Below are positions 20,442-32,810 of a stretch of 41,909 nt of DNA, in pieces (within the stretch, counting starts at the first letter, position 1; the number at the start of each line of letters is the position of its first letter). This stretch comes from Nitrosomonas communis (GTDB taxonomy: Bacteria > Pseudomonadota > Gammaproteobacteria > Burkholderiales > Nitrosomonadaceae): NCBI RefSeq assembly GCF_900114745.1, contig NZ_FOUB01000031.1:1-41909 (forward strand), in the 5' to 3' direction. The notes beneath the pieces were generated by a model. It was not told the DNA's origin and made no database searches. It worked only from the letters and a program-made list of their open reading frames with translations. The position numbers and the translations under genes are program-made.

Positions 20442-20964
20442 AGCTGTTTTAAAAATGGGAGATCCACGCCTGCTGCAAGAGGCGAGGAGAGTGAATAAAT
20501 TCAATACGCCTGAACTTGATGCGCTCATTCAGGATATGAAGGATACCATGGCGGCACTCAATGGTGCAGGATTGGCTGCTCCGCAAATTGGTGTCGACCA
20601 ACAAGTAGTTATATTTGGTGTGGACTATAATCCACGCTATCCACAGGCAGAAGCAGTTCCTTTTACTGTTTTAATTAACCCTGTTGTGACGCCATTATCG
20701 AAAAAAATGGAAGAAGACTGGGAAGGGTGTTTAAGTGTTCCTGGTCTGCGCGGTATGGTACCGCGCTATATCCGGATTCGTTATGAGGGAGTCGATCAGC
20801 TTGGTAATGCAATTGACCGAAGGGTAGAAGGCTTCCATGCACGCGTCGTTCAACATGAATGTGATCATCTACATGGTATACTTTATCCGATGCGGATCAC
20901 TGATTTTCGCACGTTCGGTTTTACCGATGTGCTGTTCCCCGGGCAAGAAGTGTTGGATGACTAG
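20431..20964 (+). CDS. def: Peptide deformylase
   Basis: Removes the N-formyl group from nascent proteins. All three motifs are present: [10 protein letters not shown] (residues 46-55), EGCLSVPG with the metal-binding Cys, and QHECDHLHG with the two His ligands and catalytic Glu. 177 residues, with a longer insertion than the E. coli enzyme ([13 protein letters not shown]). It overlaps the mtnP 3' end by 11 bp and is convergent with hemJ, the gap being 16 bp. Adjacent to a phosphorylase rather than the usual fmt, so this may be a second deformylase. Confidence 0.96.
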   Translation: MTVRAVLKMGDPRLLQEARRVNKFNTPELDALIQDMKDTMAALNGAGLAAPQIGVDQQVVIFGVDYNPRYPQAEAVPFTVLINPVVTPLSKKMEEDWEGCLSVPGLRGMVPRYIRIRYEGVDQLGNAIDRRVEGFHARVVQHECDHLHGILYPMRITDFRTFGFTDVLFPGQEVLDD

Positions 20965-20980
20965 ATCACGTCAGAGATCA

Positions 20981-21391
20981 TCAAGGTTTGACCACGACGA
21001 GGATGACTACTGCAAATAGGATAGCAACAGGAATTTCGTTGAACCAGCGATAATAAATATGGCCGTGTTGATTACGATTACGCTTGAAATCGATTAATAG
21101 CTTACCGCAGTATAGATGATAGGCGATTAACAGCACGACCAAAGCTAATTTAGCCTGTAGCCATGCGCCGGAAAAACCATAACCCAGCCATAGCCAACTT
21201 CCAAATATCAGTGTCAGTAGTGCACCAGGTGTCATTATACCGTAGTAAAGTTTACGCTCCATCACTTTGAAGCGATCAATTCCCGCTTGATCGTTACACA
21301 TGGCATGATAAACAAATAACCGGGGTAAATAAAACAATCCAGCAAACCAGGTAACCATAAAAATGATGTGTAATGATTTAATCCAGAGCAT
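20981..21391 (-). CDS. hemJ: Protoporphyrinogen IX oxidase HemJ
   Basis: Integral membrane heme-biosynthesis enzyme of the HemJ (YhgE/UPF0093) family. 136 residues with about four membrane helices; the conserved N-terminal His in KSLHIIFMVTWFAGLFYLPRL and later K-L in LQAKLALVVLL match the family. It acts at the penultimate step of heme formation, and the window's c-type and P450 hemoproteins would depend on that pathway. Convergent to def. Confidence 0.92.
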   Translation of the reverse strand: MLWIKSLHIIFMVTWFAGLFYLPRLFVYHAMCNDQAGIDRFKVMERKLYYGIMTPGALLTLIFGSWLWLGYGFSGAWLQAKLALVVLLIAYHLYCGKLLIDFKRNRNQHGHIYYRWFNEIPVAILFAVVILVVVKP

Positions 21392-21572
21392 AGCGGGTAA
21401 TCCTTAAATTTTTGGAAAAGAAAAGATAGCGTTCAAGATATATATAAAGACAATTTTCCGATACTGCCAGTTAGCACGTTCAAAAGTAAAGTGAGTCAAT
21501 AATGCTAAAAGTCGTTCTTTTTTTGGGTCATGGTTTATAGAGCTTGCCATAATTTTATTGCAAGAAAGCAGG

Positions 21573-22301
21573 CTATTCTTTGAGTTTGATATTGATTTGG
21601 CCTTCTGTTACCTGAATATCCTCGATTCCTTCCGAAAAGGATTTCCAGAATCCTGGATCGACACCAAATTCACTAACAAGATCGATATTTTTTATTCCAC
21701 CCAGCCAAGCATTAGGGATGGGGACACCCATGATGCTGACACCTTTGAGGATGATGACAGGTTTGTCATGCTGATAGGCCATGCCGATGCCAGTATTGAA
21801 ACGGAATGTTTTGCCACCCAGTACCGGGAAATCCTCTTCAAGTGGAATGAGTAGTTTTGCGCTTACGAGATCATCAGTGAGATCAATAGCTAGTTTTTGT
21901 GCGAGATCGGTATTTTTAGCGAGTAACGCGTTCAGTTCACGTTCGGTGAAACTGATTGCACGCGGGGCATTTTCTTCGGAGTAGGGTTCTGGTTTCAGGA
22001 ATCCGCTTTCGTCGATTTCGCCGTTTTTTTTCAGATTCGTAGTTTTCGTAGTATTAGTAGGGCGTGATAAAAATCCAGCTTCGTAACCGAGAGCATGCAG
22101 TTTAGCCTGGAGGGTTTTTTCTTCCTGGGTGTTCAGTACCACTGGTGTAAAGGCTGTAGCGAAAATATAGGTTTTAAGTACCCAGTAAGTGACAGAGATG
22201 GTAATGACAATGGTGAATAGCACAATCAGTAGTACATGGGTCCAATGTATAGGAGCAGTTCTTTTATCGGTATTTTGCGTAGGATTCATATGTGTGGTCA
22301 A
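21573..22301 (-). CDS. Single-span membrane protein of unknown function
   Basis: 242 residues. Residues about 22-46 (HVLLIVLFTIVITISVTYWVL) form a membrane helix, followed by a periplasmic domain. The part from about residue 115 (AISFTERELNALLAKNTDLA through LLIPLEEDFPVLGGK and ILKGVSIMGVPIPNAW) has the look of a lipoprotein- or lipid-binding beta domain in the style of YpmS-like proteins; the similarity is only impressionistic. I do not recognise a family. It follows the glycosyltransferase with a 3-bp gap, so they form an operon. Confidence 0.7.
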   Translation of the reverse strand: MTTHMNPTQNTDKRTAPIHWTHVLLIVLFTIVITISVTYWVLKTYIFATAFTPVVLNTQEEKTLQAKLHALGYEAGFLSRPTNTTKTTNLKKNGEIDESGFLKPEPYSEENAPRAISFTERELNALLAKNTDLAQKLAIDLTDDLVSAKLLIPLEEDFPVLGGKTFRFNTGIGMAYQHDKPVIILKGVSIMGVPIPNAWLGGIKNIDLVSEFGVDPGFWKSFSEGIEDIQVTEGQINIKLKE

Positions 22302-22304
22302 GTG

Positions 22305-23030
22305 CTAGCGTCGTCCGTCATACCACATCGATAACCATTTTTTGTCTTGTAACGATCGGTGGGGATGAAGGATAAGACGCAAAAATTGTCCAAAAACTTC
22401 TCGCCTGCTATAAAGTTTAATTTTTCTTGCAGAGGTTTCAAGTGGATGTGCTGTTAAAATTGCAAATTTGAGATGATGGGCTTGACCCCATTTCTTGAGT
22501 TTCTGGCTGAATTCAATCTCCTCTGCTGCATATAATTCCAGATTGAATCCCCCTATTTCATGAAATGCTTTGCTGTTACATGCTATTAATGCACCCGCCG
22601 CCCAGCCGAATAAAACCGACAGCATTGTCCATAGCTTTAATATGGCATTTGCCCACCAAGGCATTCCTCTCATCAGCAGCGTGCTGCCAGCGCCGACATG
22701 TTTGCCTTGCTTGATCAATCGAAAGATGTCGGTTAATAATCCGGTATTCAACCAGCAATCTGCATCCAGAAATATCAGCCAATCGCCGGTAGCGGCGGCA
22801 GCGCCAGCAGTGCGTGCGCGCGCAATATGATTGATGGGTTCAAAAACGACGCGCGCCCCGGCCTGCTTTGCCAGCTTGGCTGTGTTGTCGGTAGAATTGT
22901 TATCGACCACGATGATTTCGTGAGTAAAACCAAAATCATGATTGGCGGCAAGCGCTTCAGTAACAGATCGTAGGCACTGGCCAATCAAACGTTCTTCATT
23001 GAAAGCTGGAATAATGATTGAAATATGCAT
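22305..23030 (-). CDS. Family 2 glycosyltransferase
   Basis: Inverting GT-A glycosyltransferase, 241 residues. Nucleotide-sugar binding is shown by SIIIPAFNEERLIGQCL, EIIVVDNNSTDNTAKLA and the DxD-type LIFLDADCW. The C-terminal part has the weakly hydrophobic stretch INAILKLWTMLSVLFGWAAG but no clear multi-span domain. The acceptor is unknown. The next gene on the strand (3-bp gap) encodes a membrane protein and may work with it. Confidence 0.88.
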   Translation of the reverse strand: MHISIIIPAFNEERLIGQCLRSVTEALAANHDFGFTHEIIVVDNNSTDNTAKLAKQAGARVVFEPINHIARARTAGAAAATGDWLIFLDADCWLNTGLLTDIFRLIKQGKHVGAGSTLLMRGMPWWANAILKLWTMLSVLFGWAAGALIACNSKAFHEIGGFNLELYAAEEIEFSQKLKKWGQAHHLKFAILTAHPLETSARKIKLYSRREVFGQFLRLILHPHRSLQDKKWLSMWYDGRR

Positions 23031-23120
23031 GAAAAATATACTCTCATCAATGTATTACTGGCATGATGATAGCAAGTTTTATAGAGATGTTTCTTTATTA
23101 AATTAATCTGTACAGCCACC

Positions 23121-23570
23121 ATGATTTGGAAACCTAATGTTACGGTTGCTGCCGTTATCGAGCAAAATGGCAAATATCTATTGGTAGAGGAAGATCAACA
23201 GGAGCTCGGAGCGCAACTTAACCAGCCCGCCGGCCACTTGGAGCCCAACGAGTCGATTATTCAGGCCAGTATTCGGGAGGCTCTAGAAGAAACCGCTTAT
23301 ACTTTTATTCCGCAATGGCTGATTGGTATTTATCAGTGGCACTCTTGCGCTGCTGATACGACTTTTTTGCGCTTCGCGCTGTCTGGTATAGTGACCGACT
23401 TTGATCCAAATCGAACGCTGGATAGCGGGATTTTGCGCGCTGACTGGTTTGATTTGAATGAGATTCGTGAACGAAGAAGTTGCCATCGCAGCCCGCTCGT
23501 CATGCAATGTATTGAAGATTATTTGGCTGGCAAACGCTATCCTCTAGAAATTCTAATACATTACGATTGA
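23121..23570 (+). CDS. nudJ: NUDIX phosphatase NudJ-like
   Basis: 149-residue NUDIX hydrolase with box G-x5-E-x7-REx2EE in [20 protein letters not shown]. The N-terminus [21 protein letters not shown] resembles NudJ (HMP-PP and nucleotide phosphatase). The gene lies 4 bp before mnmA, the same order as in E. coli, which supports the assignment. RBS is weak. Confidence 0.9.
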   Translation: MIWKPNVTVAAVIEQNGKYLLVEEDQQELGAQLNQPAGHLEPNESIIQASIREALEETAYTFIPQWLIGIYQWHSCAADTTFLRFALSGIVTDFDPNRTLDSGILRADWFDLNEIRERRSCHRSPLVMQCIEDYLAGKRYPLEILIHYD

Positions 23571-23574
23571 AAAT

Positions 23575-24660
23575 ATGAAAAAACAACGTGTTATAGTGGG
23601 TATGTCCGGTGGAGTGGATTCTTCTGTTGCTGCCTTACTATTAAAAGAGCAAGGTTACGAGGTCATTGGTTTGTTCATGAAGAACTGGGAAGAGGATGAT
23701 ACTGATGAATATTGTTCTTCCCGTCAGGATTTTCTTGATGCAGTATCGGTGGCAGATATCATCAATATTCCGCTGGAAGTAATCAATTTCTCGGCTGAGT
23801 ATAAAGAGCGTGTATTCAATTTATTTCTTGCAGAATATAAGGCGGGGCGAACGCCTAATCCTGACGTGCTATGCAATGCTGAAATCAAATTCAAGGCATT
23901 TCTTGATCATGCTATTACCCTTGGTGCAGATTTTATTGCCACTGGTCATTATGCGCAGGTACGTAACATTCATGGCTCGTATCAGTTATTGAAAGGTGAG
24001 GATGGCAACAAAGATCAGAGCTATTTTCTCTACCGTTTAAACCAGGCACAACTGGCTAAGGTATTATTTCCTATCGGACATCTTTACAAACGGGAGGTAC
24101 GTCAAATCGCGCGTGCGCACAATTTACCCAATTTTTCTAAGAAGGATAGTACCGGTATCTGTTTTATCGGCGAGCGTCCATTCCGCGAATTTCTCAATCG
24201 ATATTTACCGCATGAGCCAGGTGAAATCCAGACACCAGATGGAATAAGGGTTGGCAAGCATATCGGTTTGATGTATTACACCATTGGCCAGCGGCAGGGA
24301 TTAGGTATTGGTGGAGTAAAAGATGGCAATGACAAGCCATGGTTTGTTGCAGGGAAGGATAGAGCAAAAAATGTGCTGATCGTGGTGCAGGGGCATGATC
24401 ATCCTGCATTGCTTCGTTCCACCTTATTGGCCACCGATTTGTCTTGGATCAGCGGCAAGGCGCCTCATCGCAACTGGGTGTATGCAGCTAAAACACGGTA
24501 TCGGCAGACTGATGCACCCTGTGCCATTACGCGCCTTGATCAAGGGAGTTGCGAGATTGACTTTGCGCAGCTACAGTGGGCAGTCACACCCGGGCAATCT
24601 GTGGTAGTGTATGAAAGCAAGGTATGTCTGGGTGGAGGGATAATTGCTGGTAGTGAATGA
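23575..24660 (+). CDS. mnmA: tRNA-uridine 2-sulfurtransferase MnmA
   Basis: Thiolates U34 of tRNA-Lys, tRNA-Glu and tRNA-Gln. It has the PP-loop [10 protein letters not shown], the catalytic cysteines ([12 protein letters not shown] and [10 protein letters not shown]), and the [15 protein letters not shown] and [13 protein letters not shown] motifs. The 361-residue length is typical. It is coupled to nudJ. The 206-bp gap to the convergent glutathione transferase has no gene; on the minus strand a protein-like frame reads NERPKRKTAEMKKRALRVS but no family is recognisable. Confidence 0.97.
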   Translation: MKKQRVIVGMSGGVDSSVAALLLKEQGYEVIGLFMKNWEEDDTDEYCSSRQDFLDAVSVADIINIPLEVINFSAEYKERVFNLFLAEYKAGRTPNPDVLCNAEIKFKAFLDHAITLGADFIATGHYAQVRNIHGSYQLLKGEDGNKDQSYFLYRLNQAQLAKVLFPIGHLYKREVRQIARAHNLPNFSKKDSTGICFIGERPFREFLNRYLPHEPGEIQTPDGIRVGKHIGLMYYTIGQRQGLGIGGVKDGNDKPWFVAGKDRAKNVLIVVQGHDHPALLRSTLLATDLSWISGKAPHRNWVYAAKTRYRQTDAPCAITRLDQGSCEIDFAQLQWAVTPGQSVVVYESKVCLGGGIIAGSE

Positions 24661-24866
24661 TTTATTGCTGTATTAGGTGGAACTCATTCCTCGCCTATCT
24701 ATTTGACCGATTTGAATGTGATGCCACCGAAACTCGCAAAGCTCGTTTTTTCATCTCCGCCGTTTTGCGCTTGGGGCGCTCGTTAGGAATATCTTGACAA
24801 AACTTCGTTTTGGCGTAACTATGTTTTCACACCTTTGTGCCCGGGCAATATTCAGCATTCATTAGC

Positions 24867-25484
24867 TTAATTCTTCGGTGCCGTGCTGATAAATGATTCA
24901 CGTTGTTCTAGTTTGTCAATCAACTTGGCAAGATTGGAATAAGAGTTGCGCCACTCAATTTGTGGGAAGCGGAAGGACAGGTAACCGATCGCACAGCCCA
25001 GTGCAATATCGGCTAGCGTCATAGCTTCTCCTTCACACCAGTCGTGACTGCCTAATTCCATAGCGGCAGCTGCCAAACCCAGATCAATTTTCTTTTGCTG
25101 ACGGCTTATCCATTCATGGTTTTGCTGAATATCAGGACGTTTAAGTTCCATGAAAATGGTTGCTGCCGCATCACAAATACCATCTGCCAGTGCTTCCCAA
25201 CGCTTTACTTCCCACCGGTGAGGGCCAGATTCTGGAATAAGGAAAAGAGTGGAGGCAATATTCTCCAGAGAATCCAAATATTCTGCAATGACACGTGAAT
25301 CAAACAATGTTCTTCCATTATCTATGACTAGCACGGGTATTTTACCTAGGGGATTGTGATAGGTAACGTGTGTATTGGTGTCCCAGGGCGTGTCTATATC
25401 AAAATCATGGGTAATCTGTTTTTCAGCCAAAATGATGCGAATTTTGCGTACATAGGGGCAGGTCAATGAGCCAATCAGCTTCAT
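24867..25484 (-). CDS. Glutathione S-transferase family protein
   Basis: 205 residues with the N-terminal thioredoxin-fold domain (SLTCPYVRKIRIILAEKQI, cis-Pro motif KIPVLVIDNG and the glutathione-binding LFDSRVIAEYLD) and a C-terminal helical domain (WCEGEAMTLADIALGCAIGYL). The CPYVRK start resembles the YibF/YliJ type of bacterial glutathione transferase rather than stringent starvation protein A. The substrate is unknown. Convergent with mnmA. Confidence 0.9.
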   Translation of the reverse strand: MKLIGSLTCPYVRKIRIILAEKQITHDFDIDTPWDTNTHVTYHNPLGKIPVLVIDNGRTLFDSRVIAEYLDSLENIASTLFLIPESGPHRWEVKRWEALADGICDAAATIFMELKRPDIQQNHEWISRQQKKIDLGLAAAAMELGSHDWCEGEAMTLADIALGCAIGYLSFRFPQIEWRNSYSNLAKLIDKLEQRESFISTAPKN

Positions 25485-25561
25485 AGTGTTATCCTTTGGC
25501 AGTGCTTTAATTGCTGATTATAGGTGTCTGCGTCATTTATGGGTATAACGGCCTATGTTAA

Positions 25562-26968
<1,407 letters not shown>

Positions 26969-27069
26969 TGAGCGCTATTTGTTAATGAATATCAGTATGT
27001 TATAAATAGTGCTTTATCAGTTTTACTCGTGGTTATGTCATTTTTTGATGTTTAAATAGATTAAATGGA

Positions 27070-27096
27070 TTGAAATTGGAGTAACTGCCCCAATTT
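27070..27096 (+). promoter_or_regulatory. Sigma-32 heat-shock promoter of grpE
   Basis: TTGAAA at 27070-27075 and CCCCAATTT at 27088-27096, spaced by 12 bases, match the RpoH consensus CTTGAAA and CCCCATnT with good spacing. The expected start near 27103 precedes the strong Shine-Dalgarno GGGAGGTAAG (27111-27120). It controls grpE and likely the following dnaK. Confidence 0.72.
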
Positions 27097-27121
27097 AACT
27101 ACCCAAAAACGGGAGGTAAGT

Positions 27122-27709
27122 ATGCAAGAATCAAACAAATCGCAAACAGATGAACAAGAGTTGATATCGGTAAATGACGAAGTAAATGAAGCTGAAGCTT
27201 CCAAAGAGAGAAATGCCCAAGAGACCGAGTCTCAAGCAGAGATCATGCCCAGTATGGAGGAGCTATTAAAAGAGGCCGAGTTAAAGGCGGTGGAACATTA
27301 CGATGCTTGGTTACGTGCCAAGGCAGATGCCGAAAATATCCGTAAGCGTGCTCAGTCAGATGTTACTAATGCGCATAAATATGCCATTGAAAAATTTTCG
27401 AGTGAATTGCTGGCAGTTATGGATAGCCTGGAAGCTGCGCTGACAGTTGAGAATGCAACACTGGAAAATTTTAAAAATGGTGTGGAATTGACACAGAAGC
27501 AGCTGGCTGCTGTTTTTGAGAAGTTTAATATTAAGACCATCAATCCACAGGGTGAGAAATTTGATCCTCATCAGCATCAGGCAATGTGTATGGTGGAATC
27601 AGAACTTGCCCCCAATACGGTTACCCAGGTATTACAAAGAGGCTATATGCTGCATGATCGAGTGATTCGCCCGGCAATGGTAGCGGTTTCAAAGGGTAAA
27701 GATACTTGA
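27122..27709 (+). CDS. grpE: Nucleotide exchange factor GrpE
   Basis: Releases ADP from DnaK. It has an acidic, low-complexity N-terminal tail (residues 1-45), a long coiled coil, [19 protein letters not shown] and the C-terminal [12 protein letters not shown] and [19 protein letters not shown], which are diagnostic. 195 residues, ATG after a strong Shine-Dalgarno, downstream of a sigma-32 promoter. Followed 74 bp later by dnaK. Confidence 0.97.
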   Translation: MQESNKSQTDEQELISVNDEVNEAEASKERNAQETESQAEIMPSMEELLKEAELKAVEHYDAWLRAKADAENIRKRAQSDVTNAHKYAIEKFSSELLAVMDSLEAALTVENATLENFKNGVELTQKQLAAVFEKFNIKTINPQGEKFDPHQHQAMCMVESELAPNTVTQVLQRGYMLHDRVIRPAMVAVSKGKDT

Positions 27710-27783
27710 GATTTCAGTAAAAGTCTCCATTTCCAGATTTTAAATAAATTGTTAGTTTTAACTTCTTAAAGGATCGAGTAAGT

Positions 27784-29709
27784 ATGGGAAAAATAATTGG
27801 GATCGACTTGGGCACCACCAACTCGTGTGTAGCCGTAATGGAGAGTGGTAAACCTAAGGTGATTGAAAATTCAGAAGGTGCACGCACAACTCCTTCCATC
27901 GTGGCCTACACGGATGATAATGAAATTCTTGTAGGTGCGGCTGCTAAACGTCAAGCTGTGACCAATCCAAAGAATACTTTATTTGCCGTAAAGCGGCTCA
28001 TTGGTCGTCGTTTTGACGAAGAGATGGTGCAGAAAGACATTAAGATGGTGCCATACAGTATCGTTCGTGCGGATAATGGTGATGCTTGGGTTGAAGTGCG
28101 TGGCAGAAAAATTGCACCACCTGAGATTTCAGCACAAGTGCTGATGAAAATGAAGAAAACTGCTGAAGATTATTTGGGAGAAACGGTAACAGAGGCGGTG
28201 ATCACGGTACCTGCTTATTTTAATGATTCGCAACGGCAGGCTACCAAGGATGCAGGCCGGATCGCTGGTTTGGAAGTCAAACGCATTATTAATGAGCCGA
28301 CTGCAGCAGCTTTGGCTTTCGGCATGGATAAAAAAGAAGGCGATCGTAAGATTGCGGTATATGACTTAGGCGGTGGCACCTTTGATATTTCCATTATCGA
28401 AATTGCAGAGGTGGAGGGTGAACATCAATTTGAGGTGCTTGCTACCAATGGGGATACCTTTCTTGGCGGCGAGGACTTTGACTCGCGCGTCATCGAGTAT
28501 CTGGTTGATGAATTCAAGAAAGAAAGCGGTATTGATCTGAAAAAAGACATGCTTGCATTGCAGCGTTTGAAAGATGCGGCAGAGAAAGCCAAGATTGAGT
28601 TGTCTTCTAGTCAGCAGACAGAGGTCAATTTGCCTTATATCACAGCGGATGCTTCAGGACCGAAACATCTTGCCATAAAGATCACCCGTGCGAAATTGGA
28701 AAGCCTGGTTGAAGAATTGATTGAACGTACCATTGCGCCATGCCGTACTGCCATTAAAGATGCAGGCTTGTCTTTCTCAGATATTGATGATGTGATCCTG
28801 GTGGGAGGGCAGACTCGTATGCCCAAAGTACAGGATAAAGTCAAGGAAATTTTTGGTAAAGAACCACGGAAGGATGTCAATCCCGATGAAGCCGTTGCAA
28901 TTGGTGCGGCCATACAAGGTGGCGTCTTGCAAGGGGAAGTCAAGGATGTATTGTTGCTCGATGTGACACCGTTGTCGTTGGGTATTGAAACACTAGGGGG
29001 GGTCATGACCAAGCTGATCCAGAAGAATACGACTATCCCGACCAAGGCGCAACAAGTGTTTTCGACAGCAGATGATAATCAGACTGCGGTGACAATTCAT
29101 GTGTTGCAAGGTGAGAGGGAAATGGCGGCTGGCAACAAAAGTCTGGGGCAATTTAACTTGACGGATATTCCGCCTGCCCCACGTGGTATGCCGCAAATCG
29201 AAGTGGCTTTCGATATAGATGCAAATGGTATTTTGCATGTGTCAGCTAAAGACAAGGCGACCGGTAAGGAGAACAAAATTAAGATACAGGCAAGCTCGGG
29301 TTTGGCAGAAGAAGAAATTCAGCGCATGGTCAAGGATGCTGAAGCGCATGCTGAAGAAGACAAGAAAGCGCTGGAGCTTGTCAATAGCCGTAATCAATGT
29401 GATGCTATGATCCATTCAGTCAGAAAATCTCTGACAGAATATGGCGACAAACTGGCGGCAGATGAAAAATCAAAAATTGAAGCTGCACTGAAAGAAGCGG
29501 AAGAAGCGCTTAAATCGAATGACCAAGCTGTTATTGATAAAAAGACTCAAGCGCTGACTGAAGCTTCTCAAAAACTGGCAGAAAAGATTTATTCACAGGC
29601 ACAGTCCACACAATCGACCACTGAATCAGCCTCTGCAAAAAAAGAGGAGAAGCCAGTAGAAGGTGAAGTGGTTGATGCTGAATTTGAAGAAGTAAAAGAC
29701 AAGAAATAA
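27784..29709 (+). CDS. dnaK: Chaperone protein DnaK (Hsp70)
   Basis: ATP-dependent Hsp70 chaperone. It starts [20 protein letters not shown], has the Hsp70 signatures [17 protein letters not shown] [12 protein letters not shown] and [13 protein letters not shown], and ends with the acidic EEVKDKK tail. 641 residues is the normal length. The gene has its own terminator before dnaJ. Confidence 0.99.
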   Translation: MGKIIGIDLGTTNSCVAVMESGKPKVIENSEGARTTPSIVAYTDDNEILVGAAAKRQAVTNPKNTLFAVKRLIGRRFDEEMVQKDIKMVPYSIVRADNGDAWVEVRGRKIAPPEISAQVLMKMKKTAEDYLGETVTEAVITVPAYFNDSQRQATKDAGRIAGLEVKRIINEPTAAALAFGMDKKEGDRKIAVYDLGGGTFDISIIEIAEVEGEHQFEVLATNGDTFLGGEDFDSRVIEYLVDEFKKESGIDLKKDMLALQRLKDAAEKAKIELSSSQQTEVNLPYITADASGPKHLAIKITRAKLESLVEELIERTIAPCRTAIKDAGLSFSDIDDVILVGGQTRMPKVQDKVKEIFGKEPRKDVNPDEAVAIGAAIQGGVLQGEVKDVLLLDVTPLSLGIETLGGVMTKLIQKNTTIPTKAQQVFSTADDNQTAVTIHVLQGEREMAAGNKSLGQFNLTDIPPAPRGMPQIEVAFDIDANGILHVSAKDKATGKENKIKIQASSGLAEEEIQRMVKDAEAHAEEDKKALELVNSRNQCDAMIHSVRKSLTEYGDKLAADEKSKIEAALKEAEEALKSNDQAVIDKKTQALTEASQKLAEKIYSQAQSTQSTTESASAKKEEKPVEGEVVDAEFEEVKDKK

Positions 29710-29739
29710 TTTTCCCAGTTTGTTGTATTAGTGCCAGGA

Positions 29740-29787
29740 CGCAGAGATGCAAGGGTATAAAAGGACTCCTTGCTTACTCTGCGTTTT
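29740..29787 (+). terminator. Intrinsic terminator after dnaK
   Basis: A long hairpin: CGCAGAG (29740-29746) pairs with CTCTGCG (29777-29783) and GCAAGG (29749-29754) with CCTTGC, around a short A-rich loop, followed by TTTT (29784-29787). It separates dnaK from dnaJ, so dnaJ may have its own promoter or receive only partial read-through. Confidence 0.7.
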
Positions 29788-29914
29788 GGTGTTTATTAAA
29801 ATATGGTTAACTTTATAAACCAGAATTAAATCGGGATATTATTGTATCTAGCAGAGTATTTGATAAATAAATTTTACTGCTTTGATGTTATATCTTGATA
29901 AGTCGGAAACTTTT

Positions 29915-31027
29915 ATGAGTAAACGCGATTACTATGACGTTCTTGGTGTCAGCAGAGATGCTGACGAAAGTGAAATAAAAAAATCTTATCGTAAGCTAGC
30001 AATGAAATATCATCCAGACCGAAATGCTGGTGATGCCAAGGCTGAGGAGCGTTTTAAAGAAGCTAAAGAAGCCTATGAGATACTGTCTGATTCCAGCAAA
30101 CGGGCGGCATATGACCAGTATGGTCATGCAGGTGTAGATGCGAGTGCGGCAGGAGCCGGAGCGCAAGGATTTGGTGATGTATTCAGCGATATTTTCACTG
30201 ATATCTTTGGTATGCGGGGTGGCGGTGGGCGATCTAATATTCAGCGCGGCGCTGATTTACGCTATAACTTGGAGATCACCTTGGAGCAAGCCGCTCGCGG
30301 TGCTGAAACTAAAATTCGTATTCCTACTATGGTGGTTTGCGATACTTGCCACGGTGATGGTGCCAAGCCTGGGACTACTCCTAAAACCTGTACGACTTGT
30401 GATGGACATGGTCAGGTGAGAATGCAACAAGGCTTTTTCTCTATTCAGCAAACATGCCCCAAATGCCATGGCAGTGGTAAAATTATTAGTACGCCATGTT
30501 CATCGTGTCATGGTGCAGGTCGAGTCAAGCAGCATAAAACCTTGAGTATTAAAATCCCAGAAGGTGTTGATACAGGTGATCGTATTCGCATATCTGGTGA
30601 GGGTGAAGCAGGGATCAATGGCGGTCCGCCAGGGGATTTGTATGTTGTGATTCATTTATCAAGCCACTCTGTATTCCAGCGGGATGGTAATGATTTACAT
30701 TGTGAGATACCCATCAGTTTTACTGCTGCAGCATTGGGAGGAGAAATTGAGGTGCCAACACTGGATGGTCATGCAAAGATCAAGATTTCTCCAGAAACGC
30801 AAACCGGTAAGATTTTTCGCTTGCGAGGCAAGGGAATAAAAGGTGTTCGTAGCCATGCTGCGGGCGATCTTCTATGTCATGTCGTAGTAGAGACACCTGT
30901 CAATCTAACGTCACGACAGAAAGAATTATTACAGGAACTCGAGGATATTAGCCAGAAGGATGATTCCCGTCATAGTCCACGGGCAAAATCATGGATGGAA
31001 AAAGCACGGGAATTTTTCTCAGAATAA
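29915..31027 (+). CDS. dnaJ: Chaperone protein DnaJ
   Basis: Hsp40 cochaperone of DnaK. It has the J domain with HPD ([10 protein letters not shown]), a Gly/Phe-rich region ([20 protein letters not shown]), four zinc-binding CxxCxGxG repeats ([32 protein letters not shown]) and the C-terminal substrate domain. ATG at 29915 gives [13 protein letters not shown], which is the family start; the frame is open to 29882. 370 residues. Confidence 0.97.
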   Translation: MSKRDYYDVLGVSRDADESEIKKSYRKLAMKYHPDRNAGDAKAEERFKEAKEAYEILSDSSKRAAYDQYGHAGVDASAAGAGAQGFGDVFSDIFTDIFGMRGGGGRSNIQRGADLRYNLEITLEQAARGAETKIRIPTMVVCDTCHGDGAKPGTTPKTCTTCDGHGQVRMQQGFFSIQQTCPKCHGSGKIISTPCSSCHGAGRVKQHKTLSIKIPEGVDTGDRIRISGEGEAGINGGPPGDLYVVIHLSSHSVFQRDGNDLHCEIPISFTAAALGGEIEVPTLDGHAKIKISPETQTGKIFRLRGKGIKGVRSHAAGDLLCHVVVETPVNLTSRQKELLQELEDISQKDDSRHSPRAKSWMEKAREFFSE

Positions 31028-31205
31028 AGCTAAGTATAGTATTTAAATTGATTTCTTGCCCATTGCTTGGCTTTTTTCATTAATCGGCATTGGCCATTGG
31101 TTGAAAAGAAAGTGAAATCGAGAATGCCGTATAAAATATAATGGGTATGTTTCTTTATATGACTGACTACAGTTAATAATTATTTCCATAATATCCTGCC
31201 CCAAT

Positions 31206-31241
31206 GAGTTGCTCCACTTGCAATAATAGAGTGAGCAACTC
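31206..31241. repeat. Perfect 9-bp inverted repeat between dnaJ and the porin gene
   Basis: GAGTTGCTC at 31206-31214 and GAGCAACTC at 31233-31241 form a perfect stem, extended by CAC/GTG after a one-base bulge. There is no following T-run, so this may be a rho-independent-like attenuating hairpin or an operator for the porin gene that starts at 31306. The rest of 31028-31305 shows no gene. Confidence 0.5.
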
Positions 31242-31305
31242 TCATTTGTTAAGTAACAGAGCTTTTTATCCTTGATTTTTCGGAGTAGTTGTTAAGCTGG
31301 AATAC

Positions 31306-32651
31306 ATGCTGAAACACCTCAAATGGCTGTTATTTGTCCTAACAACCAGTATGCTATTTATCGCTTCGCACTGTGATAACCTTAGGGCTAATAATCTAAT
31401 AAACTTTCTTAAAGAGAAGCGGATAGAATTTGGTGGCTGGTTTAATGCGGGGGCAACTTTTAACCCCAGTCAAATTGATGGATATAATGGTCCTGTCATT
31501 TTTAATGATCAAGCCGACAAGTTTCAGCTCAATCAATTTAATGTGTTTATGCAGCGTCCTGTGGTGTCAACGGGAAATGTATGGGATCTTGGCGGGCGCT
31601 TCGACTTCATGTTTGGTACAGACGCCATTTTCACTCAAGCTTTTGGTGTGCCGGCTTTTGATGTCAATACAGGGGAACCATTGAATAGAAGTAATTGGGA
31701 TCTGGACTTGTGCTGCTCTTCTACACGTACCTACGGGATTGCACTTCCACAGGCCTACATAGAGACTTATGCACCTATTGGAAATGGTCTCAATGTCAAG
31801 CTAGGTCACTTCTATACGCCAACAGGCTTTGAAACAGTTCCAGCACCCGACAACTTTTTTTATTCACGCGCTTATACTTTGAATATCGGTGAACCTTTTA
31901 CCCACACAGGTTTTCTGGCAAACTATAATCTTAATGAGAATTGGTTAATTATGGAGGGTGGGATTACTGGTAGCGCTATGGGTGGGTGGGACGGTGGGTG
32001 GGATAAAGAATTGGGTAACTGGGGGGGATTGGCGGTTTTACCTGGACCAGTGATAATCGCGCTACGTCACTTCATCTCTCTGGCACCTATAGTGAAACTT
32101 CCACGCGCAGCAGCGAGCCATGGGGATTCTATAACATTGTGTTGCAGCACAAACTCACCCCTAAAACCTTGCTAGTTCTCCATCATGTATATGGTCATGC
32201 TGGCAGGGTTTTGCTGAACAATTTGAAATATACCAATGTCGTTAAAGATGCTGAATGGTATAGTTTCATCATGCATTTGTATTATGATCTAACTGATAAT
32301 TTATCAGTAGGTATTCGTGGCGAATGGTTTCGTGATGCTGATGGTTTCCGTAATCCATCACCTTTCCGAATCGCGGCTGCTACTAATATTGTTGAGGGGA
32401 GAGCAACCAGTTTTGCTGGCGATATTAGCAGCGTAACGGTCACGCCTGCCGATTATTATGCAGTTACTATTGGAATGAACTGGAAAGTGGCTAAGGCACT
32501 GAAACTTAAATGGAAGGCATTAAAAAAACTCAATATCAGCCCTAATATACGCTATGATAGGGTCGATGCTTATAAAGCGCCTGCTTATCGACCTTTTGCT
32601 GGCAATAAGGATCAAATTTTATTTTCACTTGATTTTATACTGCCTTTTTAA
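31306..32651 (+). pseudogene. Outer-membrane porin gene broken by one frameshift
   Basis: A signal peptide (KWLLFVLTTSMLFIASHC) and a porin-like barrel (GGWFNAGATFNPSQIDGYNG, YAPIGNGLNVKLGHFYTPTG, FTHTGFLANYNLNENWLI). The first frame ends at 32175. The second part (LVLHHVYGHAGRVLL, ending FSLDFILPF, the typical terminal aromatic) is in the +2 frame from about 32030 to 32651. The break is at a run of seven G (32021-32027): adding one G restores a single product of about 448 residues through WGGIGGFTWTSDNRATSL. It may be a real mutation, a contingency tract, or a sequencing error. The family resembles beta-barrel porin 2 proteins. Confidence 0.75.
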
Positions 32652-32702
32652 TAATTTTTTTTCAATGTGAAGCTTAGAAGATACTATTAAAATTTAGCTC
32701 CC

Positions 32703-32797
32703 TTTTTTTTCTAAATCAAATCTACCTTTGTTGATTTTTTCTTCTCGTATTACTGTCTGCGGCTCGTCTTCGCGTCATGTTTTATTCGGAAATAGAA
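32703..32797 (+). mobile_element. MITE-like element, degenerate copy 6
   Basis: 95 bp of the same family: TTTCTAAATC, CTTTG, TACTGTCTGCGGCTCGTCTT and CGCGTCAT are kept in order, with GGAAATAGAA at the right end followed by TAA. The left arm is eroded to a T-run. It lies between the convergent porin and lipoprotein genes. Confidence 0.7.
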
Positions 32798-32810
32798 TAA
32801 AAAACTATGA

